From: Bacillota bacterium
GTDB taxonomy: Bacteria > Bacillota > Clostridia > Christensenellales > Aristaeellaceae
DNA length: 64,000 nt
Assembly: GCA_023444095.1 (NCBI GenBank)
Contig: JAEZRP010000013.1
Location: 68,508 to 132,507, forward strand
Direction of reading: 5' to 3'
Shown here: one piece after another, positions 25,984 to 33,924 of the stretch
How the letters are laid out: each line of letters starts with the position of its first letter
How positions within the stretch are numbered: the first letter of the stretch is position 1
The notes under the pieces: generated by a model
Database searches by the model: none
What the model was told of the DNA's origin: nothing
Seen by the model: the letters and a program-made list of their open reading frames with translations, nothing else
Made by a program: the position numbers and the translations under genes

Positions 25984-26012
25984 ATTATAAAGGAAAAGCC
26001 GCCCCGGAGCAA
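25984..26012 (-). promoter_or_regulatory. Promoter of the anti-sigma/sigma operon
   Basis: TTGCTC (26007-26012), 17-bp spacer, TATAAT (25984-25989) reading into the anti-sigma gene. This looks like a housekeeping sigma-A promoter. No match to a forespore or SigH promoter was seen. Confidence 0.6.
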
Positions 26013-26075
26013 GTGCATCTTGGTAAAAACAGCATATTCCAGCATGTTACCGCCCGTTTCACCCCCCGAAACGAC

Positions 26076-26106
26076 AAAAAAACGGGGAAGCGTTTCCGCC
26101 TCCCCG
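26076..26106 (-). terminator. Intrinsic terminator of hpf
   Basis: Minus-strand stem CGGGGAGGCG, loop GAAA, CGCTTCCCCG followed by seven T. Located 11 bp after the hpf stop. Confidence 0.9.
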
Positions 26107-26117
26107 CCCGCTCCCGG

Positions 26118-26645
26118 TCATTCCGGCTGCAAAAGTCCGTATGTTCCGTCCTTCCTGCGATAGAGCACGCACATGGTGCCCGATTCCTCGTTGAGGAACA
26201 GATAGAATTCATGATCGAGAAGCTCCATCTGCGCGATGGCGTCGTCCACGCGCATGGGCTTCACCGGGAACCTCTTGGTGCGCACGATGTTGTACTGCGC
26301 GGCCTCCTCCTCGATGGATCCACCCTCCTCGAACTCCGGCTCGATCCTGACGTGTAGCTTCTTTTCGAGCTTGGTGCGGTGCCTGCGGATCTGGCGACTC
26401 AGCTTGTCCACCGCGCCGTCGATCGAAGAGTACATATCGCCCGTGATTTCCTCGGCGCGCAGGATGAGCCCCCCCACGCTGATGGTCACTTCAACGATAT
26501 TGCGACCGCCGCGCTCCTGAGAGATGCGGATATACGCCTCGGCGTCTTCCTGAAAATACTTGTCCAGTTTCGAAAGTTTTTTATCGAATCTCTCCCTGAG
26601 ACCATCGGTGACTTCAAAGCCCTTGCCCGATAGGATAAGCTTCAT
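26118..26645 (-). CDS. hpf: Ribosome hibernation promoting factor, long form
   Basis: 175 aa. N-terminal S30AE domain (LILSGKGFEVTDGLRERF ... KLSRQIRRHRTKLEKKL), an acidic linker, and the C-terminal dimerisation domain (TKRFPVKPMRVDDAIAQME, EFYLFLNEESG). Long HPF alone makes 100S ribosome dimers in Firmicutes. AAGGAGCGATGATCG precedes the ATG. It is monocistronic, ended by its own terminator, and divergent from noc. Confidence 0.96.
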   Translation of the reverse strand: MKLILSGKGFEVTDGLRERFDKKLSKLDKYFQEDAEAYIRISQERGGRNIVEVTISVGGLILRAEEITGDMYSSIDGAVDKLSRQIRRHRTKLEKKLHVRIEPEFEEGGSIEEEAAQYNIVRTKRFPVKPMRVDDAIAQMELLDHEFYLFLNEESGTMCVLYRRKDGTYGLLQPE

Positions 26646-26810
26646 CGATCATCGCTCCTTTTCCTTCAGTGAGGCGAAGGGAGTGCCTTCACCTTGATTG
26701 ATTATATTCCATATGAATACCGGATTTCCTGCCGACCTCTGTTTTTTTCGGCGAATATTGATGGCGCAATCCTTCCACGAATATATATATCCCCGAAGGA
26801 GGTGAAACGC

Positions 26811-27602
26811 ATGGACGCTTTTCTGGGCGCGCCGGAAAGGACGATCTCGCGGCTCCGCCTTCAGGATATTACGCCCAACCCCCATCAGCCCCGTCGGCTG
26901 TTCTCGGAGGAATCGCTCGATTCGCTCGCGAGTTCCATCAGCGAGCACGGCCTCATCTCCCCCCTCGTCGTCCGGCGCGTCGGCGCGGGTCAGTATGAGC
27001 TCGTCGCGGGCGAACGCCGGTTTCGCGCGCTCAAGAGACTCGGAAAGACCCACGCGGACGCCATCATCATCTCCGCCTACGACGCGGACAGCGCGGTTCT
27101 CGCGCTCGTCGAGAACATCCAGCGCGAGGAGCTGCACTTCCTCGACGAGGCCGAGGCATGCCGCTCGATCCTCGAAAACCACCACATCACGCAGGAGGAG
27201 CTCGCTCGAACCCTCGGAAAGAGCCCGTCCGCGCTCGCCAACCGGTTGCGCCTTATCCGGCTCCCGCCGCCCGTCAAGGACATGATCGTGAAGACCGGAC
27301 TCACGGAGCGCCACGCACGCGCGCTTTTAAAGGTCGAGGACACCAGGACCCAACTGAAGCTCGTGGACGAGACGGCGGAAAAGAGGCTTACCGTCCGCCA
27401 ACTCGAGGCGAAGATCGAGAAAATTGCCAAGGAGCCGCCCAAAAGGAACGTCAAGCGGTTTTTCCGGGACGACAGACTCTACATCAACGCCATCATTGAC
27501 ACCGTCAAAAAGATCAACGGCCTCGGTGCGCGCGCTTCCAGCCACGTTCGGGAAACCGACGACGGCACTGAGATTACGATTATTATAAACCATATGCAGT
27601 GA
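26811..27602 (+). CDS. noc: ParB-family nucleoid occlusion protein (Noc-like)
   Basis: 263 aa. ParB CTPase motifs: PNPHQPRRLF, VRRVGAGQYELVAGERRFRA (in two blocks VVRRVGAG and ELVAGERRFRA), LVENIQREELHFLDEAEA; HTH with LARTLGKSPSALANRLRLI. The C-terminal dimerisation segment FFRDDRLYINAIIDTVKKI resembles Noc, which binds NBS sites and keeps the division septum off the chromosome; no parA is adjacent. AGGAGGTGAAACGC precedes MDAFLGAPE; the frame extends upstream to 26694 without ribosome signal. A ParB/Spo0J role cannot be excluded. Confidence 0.85.
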   Translation: MDAFLGAPERTISRLRLQDITPNPHQPRRLFSEESLDSLASSISEHGLISPLVVRRVGAGQYELVAGERRFRALKRLGKTHADAIIISAYDADSAVLALVENIQREELHFLDEAEACRSILENHHITQEELARTLGKSPSALANRLRLIRLPPPVKDMIVKTGLTERHARALLKVEDTRTQLKLVDETAEKRLTVRQLEAKIEKIAKEPPKRNVKRFFRDDRLYINAIIDTVKKINGLGARASSHVRETDDGTEITIIINHMQ

Positions 27603-27699
27603 ACGCAAACGTCGAGGATAGGGAATCTCCTGACCTCCGTCAAAGGAACGAAGCTCTATTGTAATCTGATTCTGAATGGAAAATGAAAGATCTGTGCGT

Positions 27700-27730
27700 C
27701 AGCCGCTCGGGAGCCAATCCCGAGCGGCTG
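27700..27730. repeat. Perfect inverted repeat between noc and the GpsA-like gene
   Basis: A 13-bp perfect arm (CAGCCGCTCGGGA) with a 5-bp loop. No T run follows on either strand, though TGTGCGT flanks both sides in the same orientation. It sits between convergent genes in the 258-bp gap 27603-27860, where no gene is seen. It could be a Rho-independent stop with weak tail, or a REP-like unit. Confidence 0.55.
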
Positions 27731-27860
27731 AATGTGCGTTTTGGATGCCGCGCCAAGAAACTCGGCGGATCATAATGATCTTCTTCGCCCGGCAAGATAT
27801 CCTTAAGGCAGCCCTTGCGCGGAGTCCAGGGCAAAGCCCCGTCATTCCCCACCCCCGGCG

Positions 27861-28904
27861 TTACCGCACCGTCTCCGTCTCGAACGCGGACCACGGAATC
27901 CGGACGGGCTCGCCGTTTGAAAGGATGTCGTCGATGTGCATGAGAAGCGGGAAGTCCTCGGCCTTCGCCTTGCCCGCCGCGATGAGCCGCCGGACGGCGC
28001 GCGCGGTGCGGGTAGAGATGACGATGGACTCGAGGGTCACGCCGCGGAGCTGCGCCATGGCCTCGTCGAAGGACAGCCCGCGTCCAAGCAGGGTCCCGAT
28101 GAAGCGCGTGCGTCCGCCGAAGACGGTCACGTAAAGGTCGCCCGCGCCGAGCACGATGTTGTCGTCGAGCCCACCCACCATTTGAAGGAGCCTGCGCATC
28201 TCGCGCACGCTCTGGCCGAAGAGCGCGGCCTGGGAGTTGTAGTGCTGCGTGCCGCCCACGCCCTCGACGCGCTCGGAGAGGCCCACGGCGAGCGTCACGC
28301 CCAGCGCGTAGGCATTCTTCATCGCGACGGCGCACTCGACGCCTACGATGTCCGTCGAGAGCGAAATATGATAAAAATCCGTTTCGAAGAGCGATTTGAT
28401 CCAACGCAGCGTTTCGATGTTCGGCCCGCAAAACGCGACCTCGGTCGGATCGCGATCCGCAAGCTCGTAGCTCGTACAAGGTCCTCCGACCGCGTTGATC
28501 GAGAAACCCTCGCCCTGCGGAAGCGACTTATAGTAAATGGGGTACGGCGTCAGGGAGCCGTCCTCCCCGTCGAACATGCCCTTTGTGATGCACAAAATCG
28601 GCACGGTCTTCGGAAGGATCGGCAGCATCTCGTTCGCGAACCAGTCGACGCCGAAGCTCGACACGCCGCTCACGACGAGCTCGGCCCCGACGAGCGCCTC
28701 CGTCAGTTCCTCGATCTGGTAATACTTGCAGCCCTCCGGCAGCTTCCGCTTGAGGGTGATGTGATAACCGTCCTTCCGAAGCCCATCGATGATCGCCCGG
28801 TCGAGCGGCGTGCCTACGAGGCGCACCTCGTTCCCGTTCGCACGCGCCGGAAAGCTCATCGCCGAGCCCATCATGCCGCTTCCAATGATCGCAATGACCG
28901 CCAT
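27861..28904 (-). CDS. NAD(P)-dependent glycerol-3-phosphate dehydrogenase-like (GpsA family)
   Basis: 347 aa. Rossmann dinucleotide site IIGSGMMGSAMSFP at residues 5-18; substrate-domain signatures ITKGMF, AVGGPCTSYELADRDPTEV, ECAVAMKNAYALGVTLAVG, and GAGDLYVTVFGGRTRF match GpsA. It is the last gene of the FAD oxidoreductase/DUF1667 operon, separated by 1 bp. This placement suggests it works with anaerobic glycerol-3-phosphate oxidation rather than lipid synthesis alone; the direction of the reaction is inference. GGGGGAGGG precedes the ATG. Confidence 0.88.
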   Translation of the reverse strand: MAVIAIIGSGMMGSAMSFPARANGNEVRLVGTPLDRAIIDGLRKDGYHITLKRKLPEGCKYYQIEELTEALVGAELVVSGVSSFGVDWFANEMLPILPKTVPILCITKGMFDGEDGSLTPYPIYYKSLPQGEGFSINAVGGPCTSYELADRDPTEVAFCGPNIETLRWIKSLFETDFYHISLSTDIVGVECAVAMKNAYALGVTLAVGLSERVEGVGGTQHYNSQAALFGQSVREMRRLLQMVGGLDDNIVLGAGDLYVTVFGGRTRFIGTLLGRGLSFDEAMAQLRGVTLESIVISTRTARAVRRLIAAGKAKAEDFPLLMHIDDILSNGEPVRIPWSAFETETVR

Positions 28905-28905
28905 G

Positions 28906-29259
28906 TTACGCCCTCCCCCTGTTCGCAGTCGCCACGAGGTCGACCCCCGTGCCCGCGATGTCCCTGATCACGACGTCTCCGATCTTGACCGGCGCGGCCG
29001 CGCGCGCGGCCCTGACCGCCTCCAACGCCACACCGATGATGGATTTGGGGATCGGAGAGCTGGTTTTCACCGGGCACAGCGGTTCCGCGCCGCCTTCAAC
29101 GCGCACGAGTGAGGTAAGCGTGCGCACGGGATTCGTCGCCTCCTGCACGGCGTAGTCCGCGCCGCGCCTGCAATTGTTCCCGGTCACCACGTATTTTCCG
29201 TCGACCATCTCCACCAACAGGCGGCAGCCCACCGGACAGACGATGCATGTCATTTCCAT
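28906..29259 (-). CDS. DUF1667 protein (GlpABC-linked, Cys-rich)
   Basis: 117 aa. N-terminal CIVCPVGCRL and then GNNCRRGADY give four cysteines able to bind an iron-sulfur cluster, followed by the conserved NPVRTLTSLVRVEGG and PVKTSSPIPKSII of DUF1667. In Clostridia this small protein follows the two flavoprotein subunits of an anaerobic glycerol-3-phosphate dehydrogenase. GAGG 8 bp upstream supports ATG at 29259 rather than the GTG at 29268. Likely an electron-transfer subunit. Confidence 0.85.
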   Translation of the reverse strand: MEMTCIVCPVGCRLLVEMVDGKYVVTGNNCRRGADYAVQEATNPVRTLTSLVRVEGGAEPLCPVKTSSPIPKSIIGVALEAVRAARAAAPVKIGDVVIRDIAGTGVDLVATANRGRA

Positions 29260-29269
29260 CCAAATCACC

Positions 29270-30517
29270 TCACGCGTTCAGCCGGACGGTCACGTCGCCC
29301 GAGAGGTCGGCCGCGTCCAGCTGAATCTTTTCCATCTCGCCGGGCGTCATGATGCGCTTTCTCTGCAGAAAGATCCGCTCGCCGCCCGAATACACCTCGA
29401 CCGTCGCGCCTCGATAGAGCGCGCCCACGCGAAAGTAAACGTCGATCATCCCGGTCGCAGCCCTGGAAATTCGCTGCGGGAGGGCGTAACGCACGCCGTC
29501 TTCCGCCTTCACGGCGTAGCTCTCCCCCGCCTTGCGTTCTCCCACGGCGAATTTTACCGCCGCCTCGCCCGCGAGCGCAGCCTCGTCTGACACGTTGTCG
29601 ACCAGGTCGTGCACGTGCAGCACGTTCCCACACGCGAACACGCCCGGAACGGAGGTCTGCCGCGCCTCATCCACCACCGCGCCGCCCGTGACCGGGTCCA
29701 TCTCGACGCCAGCGGCCTTGGAAAGCTCGTTTTCCGGGATCAGACCGACCGAGAGCAGCAGCGTGTCGCACTCATAGAACGCATCCGTGCCCGGAATCGG
29801 CATCCGCGTCTTCGGATCGACCTCGGAAACCGTGACGCCCGTCACGCGTTCGCGCCCATGAACCCTCGTCACCGTGTGGTTAAACTTGAGTGGAATTTCG
29901 TTATCCACGAGGCACTGCACAATGTTGCGGTTGAGTCCGCTCGAGTAGGGCATGATCTCCGCAACGAGCTCCACCTTCGCGCCTTCCCATGTCATGCGCC
30001 GCGCCATGATAAGCCCGATGTCGCCCGAGCCCAGAATCACCACGCGCCTTCCGGGAAGGTAACCCTCGATGTTGTTGAGCCGCTGCGCGGTCCCCGCCGT
30101 GTAGATGCCCGCCGGGCGCGTGCCGGGGATGGAAAGCGCCCCGCGCGTCCTTTCCCGGCAGCCCATCGCGAGCACCACCGCGCCCGCCTTCACATGCCGG
30201 AGGCCCCGCTCCGCCGATACGCAAAGGATGTCCCTCTCTCCCGTCAGTTCAAGCGCCATGGTATCCGTCCAGACCTCGATGTTCGCACCGGCGAACTTGT
30301 CGATGAACCGCTGGGCATACTCTGGTCCCGTCAGTTCCTCGCCGAAGTAGTGAAGCCCGAACCCGTTGTGGATGCACTGCTGGAGGATGCCCCCCAGCCC
30401 CTTGTCGCGTTCGATCACGAGAATCCTGGCGCCCTTTTCCGCCTCTCTGGCGGAGAGCGCCGCCGCGAGTCCCGCCGGACCGCCGCCGATGACGGCCACG
30501 TCGCATTCGTATGTCAT
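29270..30517 (-). CDS. FAD-dependent oxidoreductase, GlpB/NAD-binding type
   Basis: 415 aa. FAD site DVAVIGGGPAGLAAALSA at residues 6-23; NAD site VVILGSGDIGLIMARRM in the middle; second FAD motif near VPGVFACGNVLHVHDLVD. Belongs to the subunit that pairs with GlpA-like dehydrogenase in Firmicutes. It lies 8 bp after that gene and 10 bp before DUF1667. Probably passes electrons from glycerol-3-phosphate to NAD or a quinone/ferredoxin; partner not fixed by the sequence. Confidence 0.88.
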   Translation of the reverse strand: MTYECDVAVIGGGPAGLAAALSAREAEKGARILVIERDKGLGGILQQCIHNGFGLHYFGEELTGPEYAQRFIDKFAGANIEVWTDTMALELTGERDILCVSAERGLRHVKAGAVVLAMGCRERTRGALSIPGTRPAGIYTAGTAQRLNNIEGYLPGRRVVILGSGDIGLIMARRMTWEGAKVELVAEIMPYSSGLNRNIVQCLVDNEIPLKFNHTVTRVHGRERVTGVTVSEVDPKTRMPIPGTDAFYECDTLLLSVGLIPENELSKAAGVEMDPVTGGAVVDEARQTSVPGVFACGNVLHVHDLVDNVSDEAALAGEAAVKFAVGERKAGESYAVKAEDGVRYALPQRISRAATGMIDVYFRVGALYRGATVEVYSGGERIFLQRKRIMTPGEMEKIQLDAADLSGDVTVRLNA

Positions 30518-30525
30518 ATGTCCTC

Positions 30526-31956
30526 CTATGGCCGCGTCGGGCCCGCAAGCAAATACGATTCGCCGCCGAACTTCGTGAGCTCCGTCATGGGAATGCCGGC
30601 CTCGCGCGAGATGATCTCCATGACGCGCGGCCCGCAGAAGCCGCCCTGACAGCGTCCCATGCCCGCGCGCGTGCGCCGCTTTACGCCGTCGAGCGTGCGC
30701 GCCCCGCGCCGGACCGCCTCCACGACCTCCGCCTCCGTGATCGTCTCACAGCGGCAGATGACCCGCCCATAGAGCGGATTTTCCGCGATCGCCCGCTCCT
30801 TCTCCGTCTCCGGCATATGCCGGAAGGCGCGAATGTGTCTGCGGTTCGGATTATAGGTCCGCTTTTCGCGCAGTTCGAGTCCGGACGCGCGCACCAGATG
30901 CTCCACCATCTCCGCGATGGCGGGCGCGCTCGTGAACCCGGGCGAGCAGATGCCCGCCGCGTGAATCATGCGGTAATCGGCCTCGGAGGCGCGGATGATG
31001 AAATCCCCCGTCGAGGGCTGTGCGCGCACGCCGGCAAACGATGTGATGACCTGCCGGAAATCGAGCGTCGGCGCGGTCCTGCGCGCCAGGCGCTTCAGAT
31101 TTTCGATGCTCTTGGCGCTGACCGAGGTGTCGGACTTGTCGTCGGTTTCGATGGCCGTCGGCCCTGCGAAGCAGTTGCCGTCCACCGTGGGAGAGACGAG
31201 CACGCCCTTGCCGAGCTTGGTGGGCGTCTGGAAAAGCACCGTCCAGGGCGACTCTGCCGTCCGGTCGATGAGCAAGTATTCTCCCTTGCGCGGACGGATG
31301 GTGAACGAATCGTCCCCGATCATGCGAGAAACGTCGTCCGCGAACACGCCGGCCGCGTTTACCACGCGCTTGGCCCGCACCCGTTCCTCGCCCAGTGCGA
31401 GCACGAACCCGTCCGCGTCGCGCGCGATGGCGGTGACGGCCGTTCCGAGAATCCACTCTGCGCCGTTGTCCCGCGCGTTCTCCGCGCACGCCATCGTCAT
31501 CTCGTAGGGACATGTAATCGCGCCCGTCCCGGCATAGAGCGCGCTCACCGCCTCCTTGCTGAGCATCGGCTCGATCCCGCGCGCCTCGTCGCCGGTGATC
31601 ACGCGCATATCCGGAACGCCGTTTTTGAGTCCGCGCTCATAGAGCGCCTGCACGGTCTTCGTCTCCTCGTCCGAAAACGCGACCACGAGCGAGCCCAGCC
31701 GCCCCAGCGGCACATCCAGCTCCGCGCACCACCGATCGTACATGGCGTTGCCCCTGACGTTCAAAAGCGCCTCGAGCGAACCCGGCGGACAGTCGTAGCC
31801 CGCGTGCACGATCGCCGAATTGGCGCGCGACGCGCCCATGGCGACGTCCTCCGCCGCGTCCACGAGCGCAATTTTGATCTCGTACCGCGACAGCTGTCGC
31901 GCGATGGCCGCCCCGGTAATGCCCGCGCCGATCACCGCCACGTCAAACTCACGCAT
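30526..31956 (-). CDS. Anaerobic glycerol-3-phosphate dehydrogenase subunit A-like
   Basis: 476 aa. FAD-binding GxGxxG at DVAVIGAGITGAAIAR; DAO fold; C-terminal BFD-type [2Fe-2S]-site with CRC at GRVICRCETITEAEV and GRCQGGFCGPRV (four Cys). This matches GlpA-like NAD(P)/FAD oxidoreductases. First gene of a four-gene unit with GlpB-like protein, DUF1667 and GpsA-like protein. The start MREFDVAVIG has GGGGGAG upstream; the frame to 32031 is not supported. Transcription is likely attenuated at a leader terminator. Confidence 0.9.
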   Translation of the reverse strand: MREFDVAVIGAGITGAAIARQLSRYEIKIALVDAAEDVAMGASRANSAIVHAGYDCPPGSLEALLNVRGNAMYDRWCAELDVPLGRLGSLVVAFSDEETKTVQALYERGLKNGVPDMRVITGDEARGIEPMLSKEAVSALYAGTGAITCPYEMTMACAENARDNGAEWILGTAVTAIARDADGFVLALGEERVRAKRVVNAAGVFADDVSRMIGDDSFTIRPRKGEYLLIDRTAESPWTVLFQTPTKLGKGVLVSPTVDGNCFAGPTAIETDDKSDTSVSAKSIENLKRLARRTAPTLDFRQVITSFAGVRAQPSTGDFIIRASEADYRMIHAAGICSPGFTSAPAIAEMVEHLVRASGLELREKRTYNPNRRHIRAFRHMPETEKERAIAENPLYGRVICRCETITEAEVVEAVRRGARTLDGVKRRTRAGMGRCQGGFCGPRVMEIISREAGIPMTELTKFGGESYLLAGPTRP

Positions 31957-31986
31957 GCGTCTCCCCCTCTTTCCCGATTGCCATAG

Positions 31987-32033
31987 AAAAAACCATGACG
32001 AAAAACCCCGCGCAAACGGGATCGTCGTCATGG
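31987..32033 (-). promoter_or_regulatory. Leader terminator/attenuator of the glycerol-3-phosphate operon
   Basis: On the minus strand CCATGACGA pairs with TCGTCATGG (perfect 9-bp arms at 31993-32001 and 32025-32033) and is followed by six T (31987-31992). A smaller CCCG/CGGG hairpin with five T lies inside. The element is between the promoter and the ATG (30 bp before it). B. subtilis glpD and glpFK have such leader terminators opened by GlpP; use of the same mechanism here is inference. Confidence 0.65.
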
Positions 32034-32063
32034 CTTCTCTTTCTCTCTGCCAGTCCTTGTTAT

Positions 32064-32092
32064 ATTATATGTGCCTGATGCCGATTTGTCAA
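32064..32092 (-). promoter_or_regulatory. Consensus promoter of the glycerol-3-phosphate operon
   Basis: TTGACA (32087-32092), 17 bp, TATAAT (32064-32069). It is a perfect sigma-A consensus and gives a leader of about 100 bases containing the attenuator. Confidence 0.85.
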
Positions 32093-32100
32093 GAAGCCGT

Positions 32101-32129
32101 TTGACTCCGGACGGCATCTATGCTATAAT
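32101..32129 (+). promoter_or_regulatory. Promoter of the divergent FAD oxidoreductase gene
   Basis: TTGACT (32101-32106), 17 bp, TGC-TATAAT (32124-32129, extended -10). The two -35 boxes of the divergent promoters are only 8 bp apart, so they may share an operator. Confidence 0.85.
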
Positions 32130-32162
32130 CTTTCTTTGGTCGGACGACAGGAGGTTATTAAT

Positions 32163-33569
32163 ATGAAGCATTACGACGTCATCATCGTCGGCGCCGGACC
32201 GGCGGGCATCTTCACCGCGCTTGAATACACGGAAAAAATGCCCGGCGCGCAGGTGCTCTTGATAGATTCGGGGCTGCACATCGACAGGCGCAAGTGCCCC
32301 GCGCGCGACCTGCACCGCTGCGTAGGCTGCGATCCCTGCAACATCATGAGCGGCTGGTCGGGCGCAGGCGCGTTCTCGGACGGCAAACTCTCGCTCTCCG
32401 AGGACGTGGGCGGCAATATCGTCGATTACATGACGCGCCAGGAGGCGCGCGAACTGATCGCCTACGCGGATTCGATTTACCTCAGGCACGGGGCGCCGAC
32501 GCTCGTCCACGGCCTCAACGATCCCAAAGTGGAGGAGATCGCCTACGAGTGCTCCCGCCACAACATCCGGCTGGTTCAGTGCCCGGTTCGTCACCTCGGC
32601 ACCGAGAACGCGTTCACGGTGCTGCGCGACATGTACGTCACCCTCGCAGCGCGCACCGGCTTCGAGTTCCGGGAGCGCACGAGCGCCGAGGGGCTGCTCG
32701 TCGAGGACGGCAAGGTCGCGGGCGTCTACATGCGCACATCGGGCGGCGCGCAGATCCTTGAGCGCGCGAAGTACGTGGTCGCGGCTCCCGGGCGCGGGGG
32801 CGCTTCGTGGCTTTCCCAAATGGCGAAGGAGAACCACATTCAGACCTACAACAACGAGGTGGACATCGGGGTGCGCGTCGAGGTGCCGAACTCGGTGATG
32901 GACGGTCTCACCAAGCACCTGTACGAAGCGAAGATGATCTACTACTCCGACACCTTCGAAAACAAGGTGCGTACCTTCTGCATGAACCCCGGCGGACTGG
33001 TGAGCGAGGAGCACTACGAGGGCGGGCTCGCGGTCGTAAACGGCCACAGCTACGCGGATGAAAAGCTCAGGACCGGGAACACCAACTTTGCGCTTCTGGT
33101 CTCCACGCGCTTTACGGAGCCCTTCAACCAGCCCATCGAGTACGGCCGTTACATCGCGCAGCTTGGAAACATGCTGACCGGCGGCGGCGTCATGGTGCAA
33201 AGGCTGGGCGACCTCAAGGCCGGGCGGCGCACGGACCTCTCGCGGCTTCGCAAGTCCACCACCATCCCGACGCTCGAAACCGCGGTGCCGGGCGACCTTT
33301 CATTCGTCCTCCCGCACAGGCACCTCACGAGCATCATCGAGTCGATCCGCGCGTTCGACAAGGTCGCGCCTGGGCTCGACTCCATGAACACGCTTCTCTA
33401 CGGCGTGGAGGTGAAGTTTTACTCGTCCAAGGTGAAGGTGAGCCCCAAGTTCGAGACCGCTCTGCCCGGCTTCTACGCCATCGGCGACGGCGCGGGCGTG
33501 ACGCGCGGACTCATGCAGGCGTCGGTCACAGGCGTGGTCGTCGCGCGGGACATCGCTTCGAAGGTTTAG
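32163..33569 (+). CDS. FAD-dependent dehydrogenase (COG2509 type)
   Basis: 468 aa. FAD-binding site YDVIIVGAGPAGIFTALEY near the start; CPARDLHRCVGCDPCNIMSG has three Cys in a ferredoxin-like spacing; SGAGAFSDGKLSLS and the ending GVEVKFYSSKVKV, GDGAGVTRGLMQASVTGVV are the signature of COG2509 flavoproteins, related to the fusion HI0933/GidA group. The activity is not known. AGGAGG lies 8 bp before the ATG. It is divergent from the glycerol-3-phosphate operon and followed by a small gene. Confidence 0.9.
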   Translation: MKHYDVIIVGAGPAGIFTALEYTEKMPGAQVLLIDSGLHIDRRKCPARDLHRCVGCDPCNIMSGWSGAGAFSDGKLSLSEDVGGNIVDYMTRQEARELIAYADSIYLRHGAPTLVHGLNDPKVEEIAYECSRHNIRLVQCPVRHLGTENAFTVLRDMYVTLAARTGFEFRERTSAEGLLVEDGKVAGVYMRTSGGAQILERAKYVVAAPGRGGASWLSQMAKENHIQTYNNEVDIGVRVEVPNSVMDGLTKHLYEAKMIYYSDTFENKVRTFCMNPGGLVSEEHYEGGLAVVNGHSYADEKLRTGNTNFALLVSTRFTEPFNQPIEYGRYIAQLGNMLTGGGVMVQRLGDLKAGRRTDLSRLRKSTTIPTLETAVPGDLSFVLPHRHLTSIIESIRAFDKVAPGLDSMNTLLYGVEVKFYSSKVKVSPKFETALPGFYAIGDGAGVTRGLMQASVTGVVVARDIASKV

Positions 33570-33636
33570 AAAGCCGTTTCAACTGTCGCGCCTCCGGGTA
33601 TCATATAGATAGAAAGTCTGCCGGGAGGTGTGGTAA

Positions 33637-33804
33637 ATGGATCAAAACCCGAAACAGAACCCCAACGATTTCAAAGGGCCGCGCCCCGAAGAGGAAATCT
33701 CCTTCGACGTCGCCGTCTGCTCCCCCGAATTCAAGGAGGGCTGCAAGGAGCCTACGGATGAGCAGATCGACAGGGAACGCGCCGAGAAGGAAAAGAAAAA
33801 GTAA
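33637..33804 (+). CDS. Small hydrophilic protein, 55 aa
   Basis: Not in any family I recognise. GGGAGGTG lies 8 bp before the ATG. The protein begins MDQNPKQNPNDFKGPRP, has two Cys in the middle (VAVCSPEFKEGCKEP), and ends in a Lys/Glu-rich tail. It is followed by a strong terminator, so it looks like a real gene at the end of the FAD oxidoreductase transcript (67 bp behind it). Confidence 0.7.
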   Translation: MDQNPKQNPNDFKGPRPEEEISFDVAVCSPEFKEGCKEPTDEQIDRERAEKEKKK

Positions 33805-33839
33805 CGGCGAAGTTCCTTCCTCCGCCTAGATACATCAAG

Positions 33840-33877
33840 CCCCGTCCGCGCAGGATCAGCGCCGGGCGGGGTTTTTT
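33840..33877 (+). terminator. Intrinsic terminator of the FAD oxidoreductase/small protein unit
   Basis: CCCCGTCCGCG ... GCCGGGCGGGG stem followed by six T at 33872-33877. Confidence 0.85.
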
Positions 33878-33882
33878 GCATG

Positions 33883-33909
33883 CAAAAAACCTCCCCGTTT
33901 CCGGGGAGG
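33883..33909 (-). terminator. Intrinsic terminator of the SLH protein gene
   Basis: Minus-strand CCTCCCCG, loop GAAA, CGGGGAGG and six T, 16 bp after the SLH gene stop. Back to back with the opposite-strand terminator. Confidence 0.9.
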
Positions 33910-33924
33910 CCGCCCTGCGTTCGA

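Noticed and set aside
27640..28479. 279-codon minus-strand frame in the gap and in the GpsA-like gene
   Set aside because: Arginine-rich reading in a shifted frame; no homology pattern, and it overlaps a recognised gene.
30511..31986. 491-codon plus-strand frame opposite the GlpA-like gene
   Set aside because: Composition is Arg/His-rich with no motif; the sense strand gene is certain.
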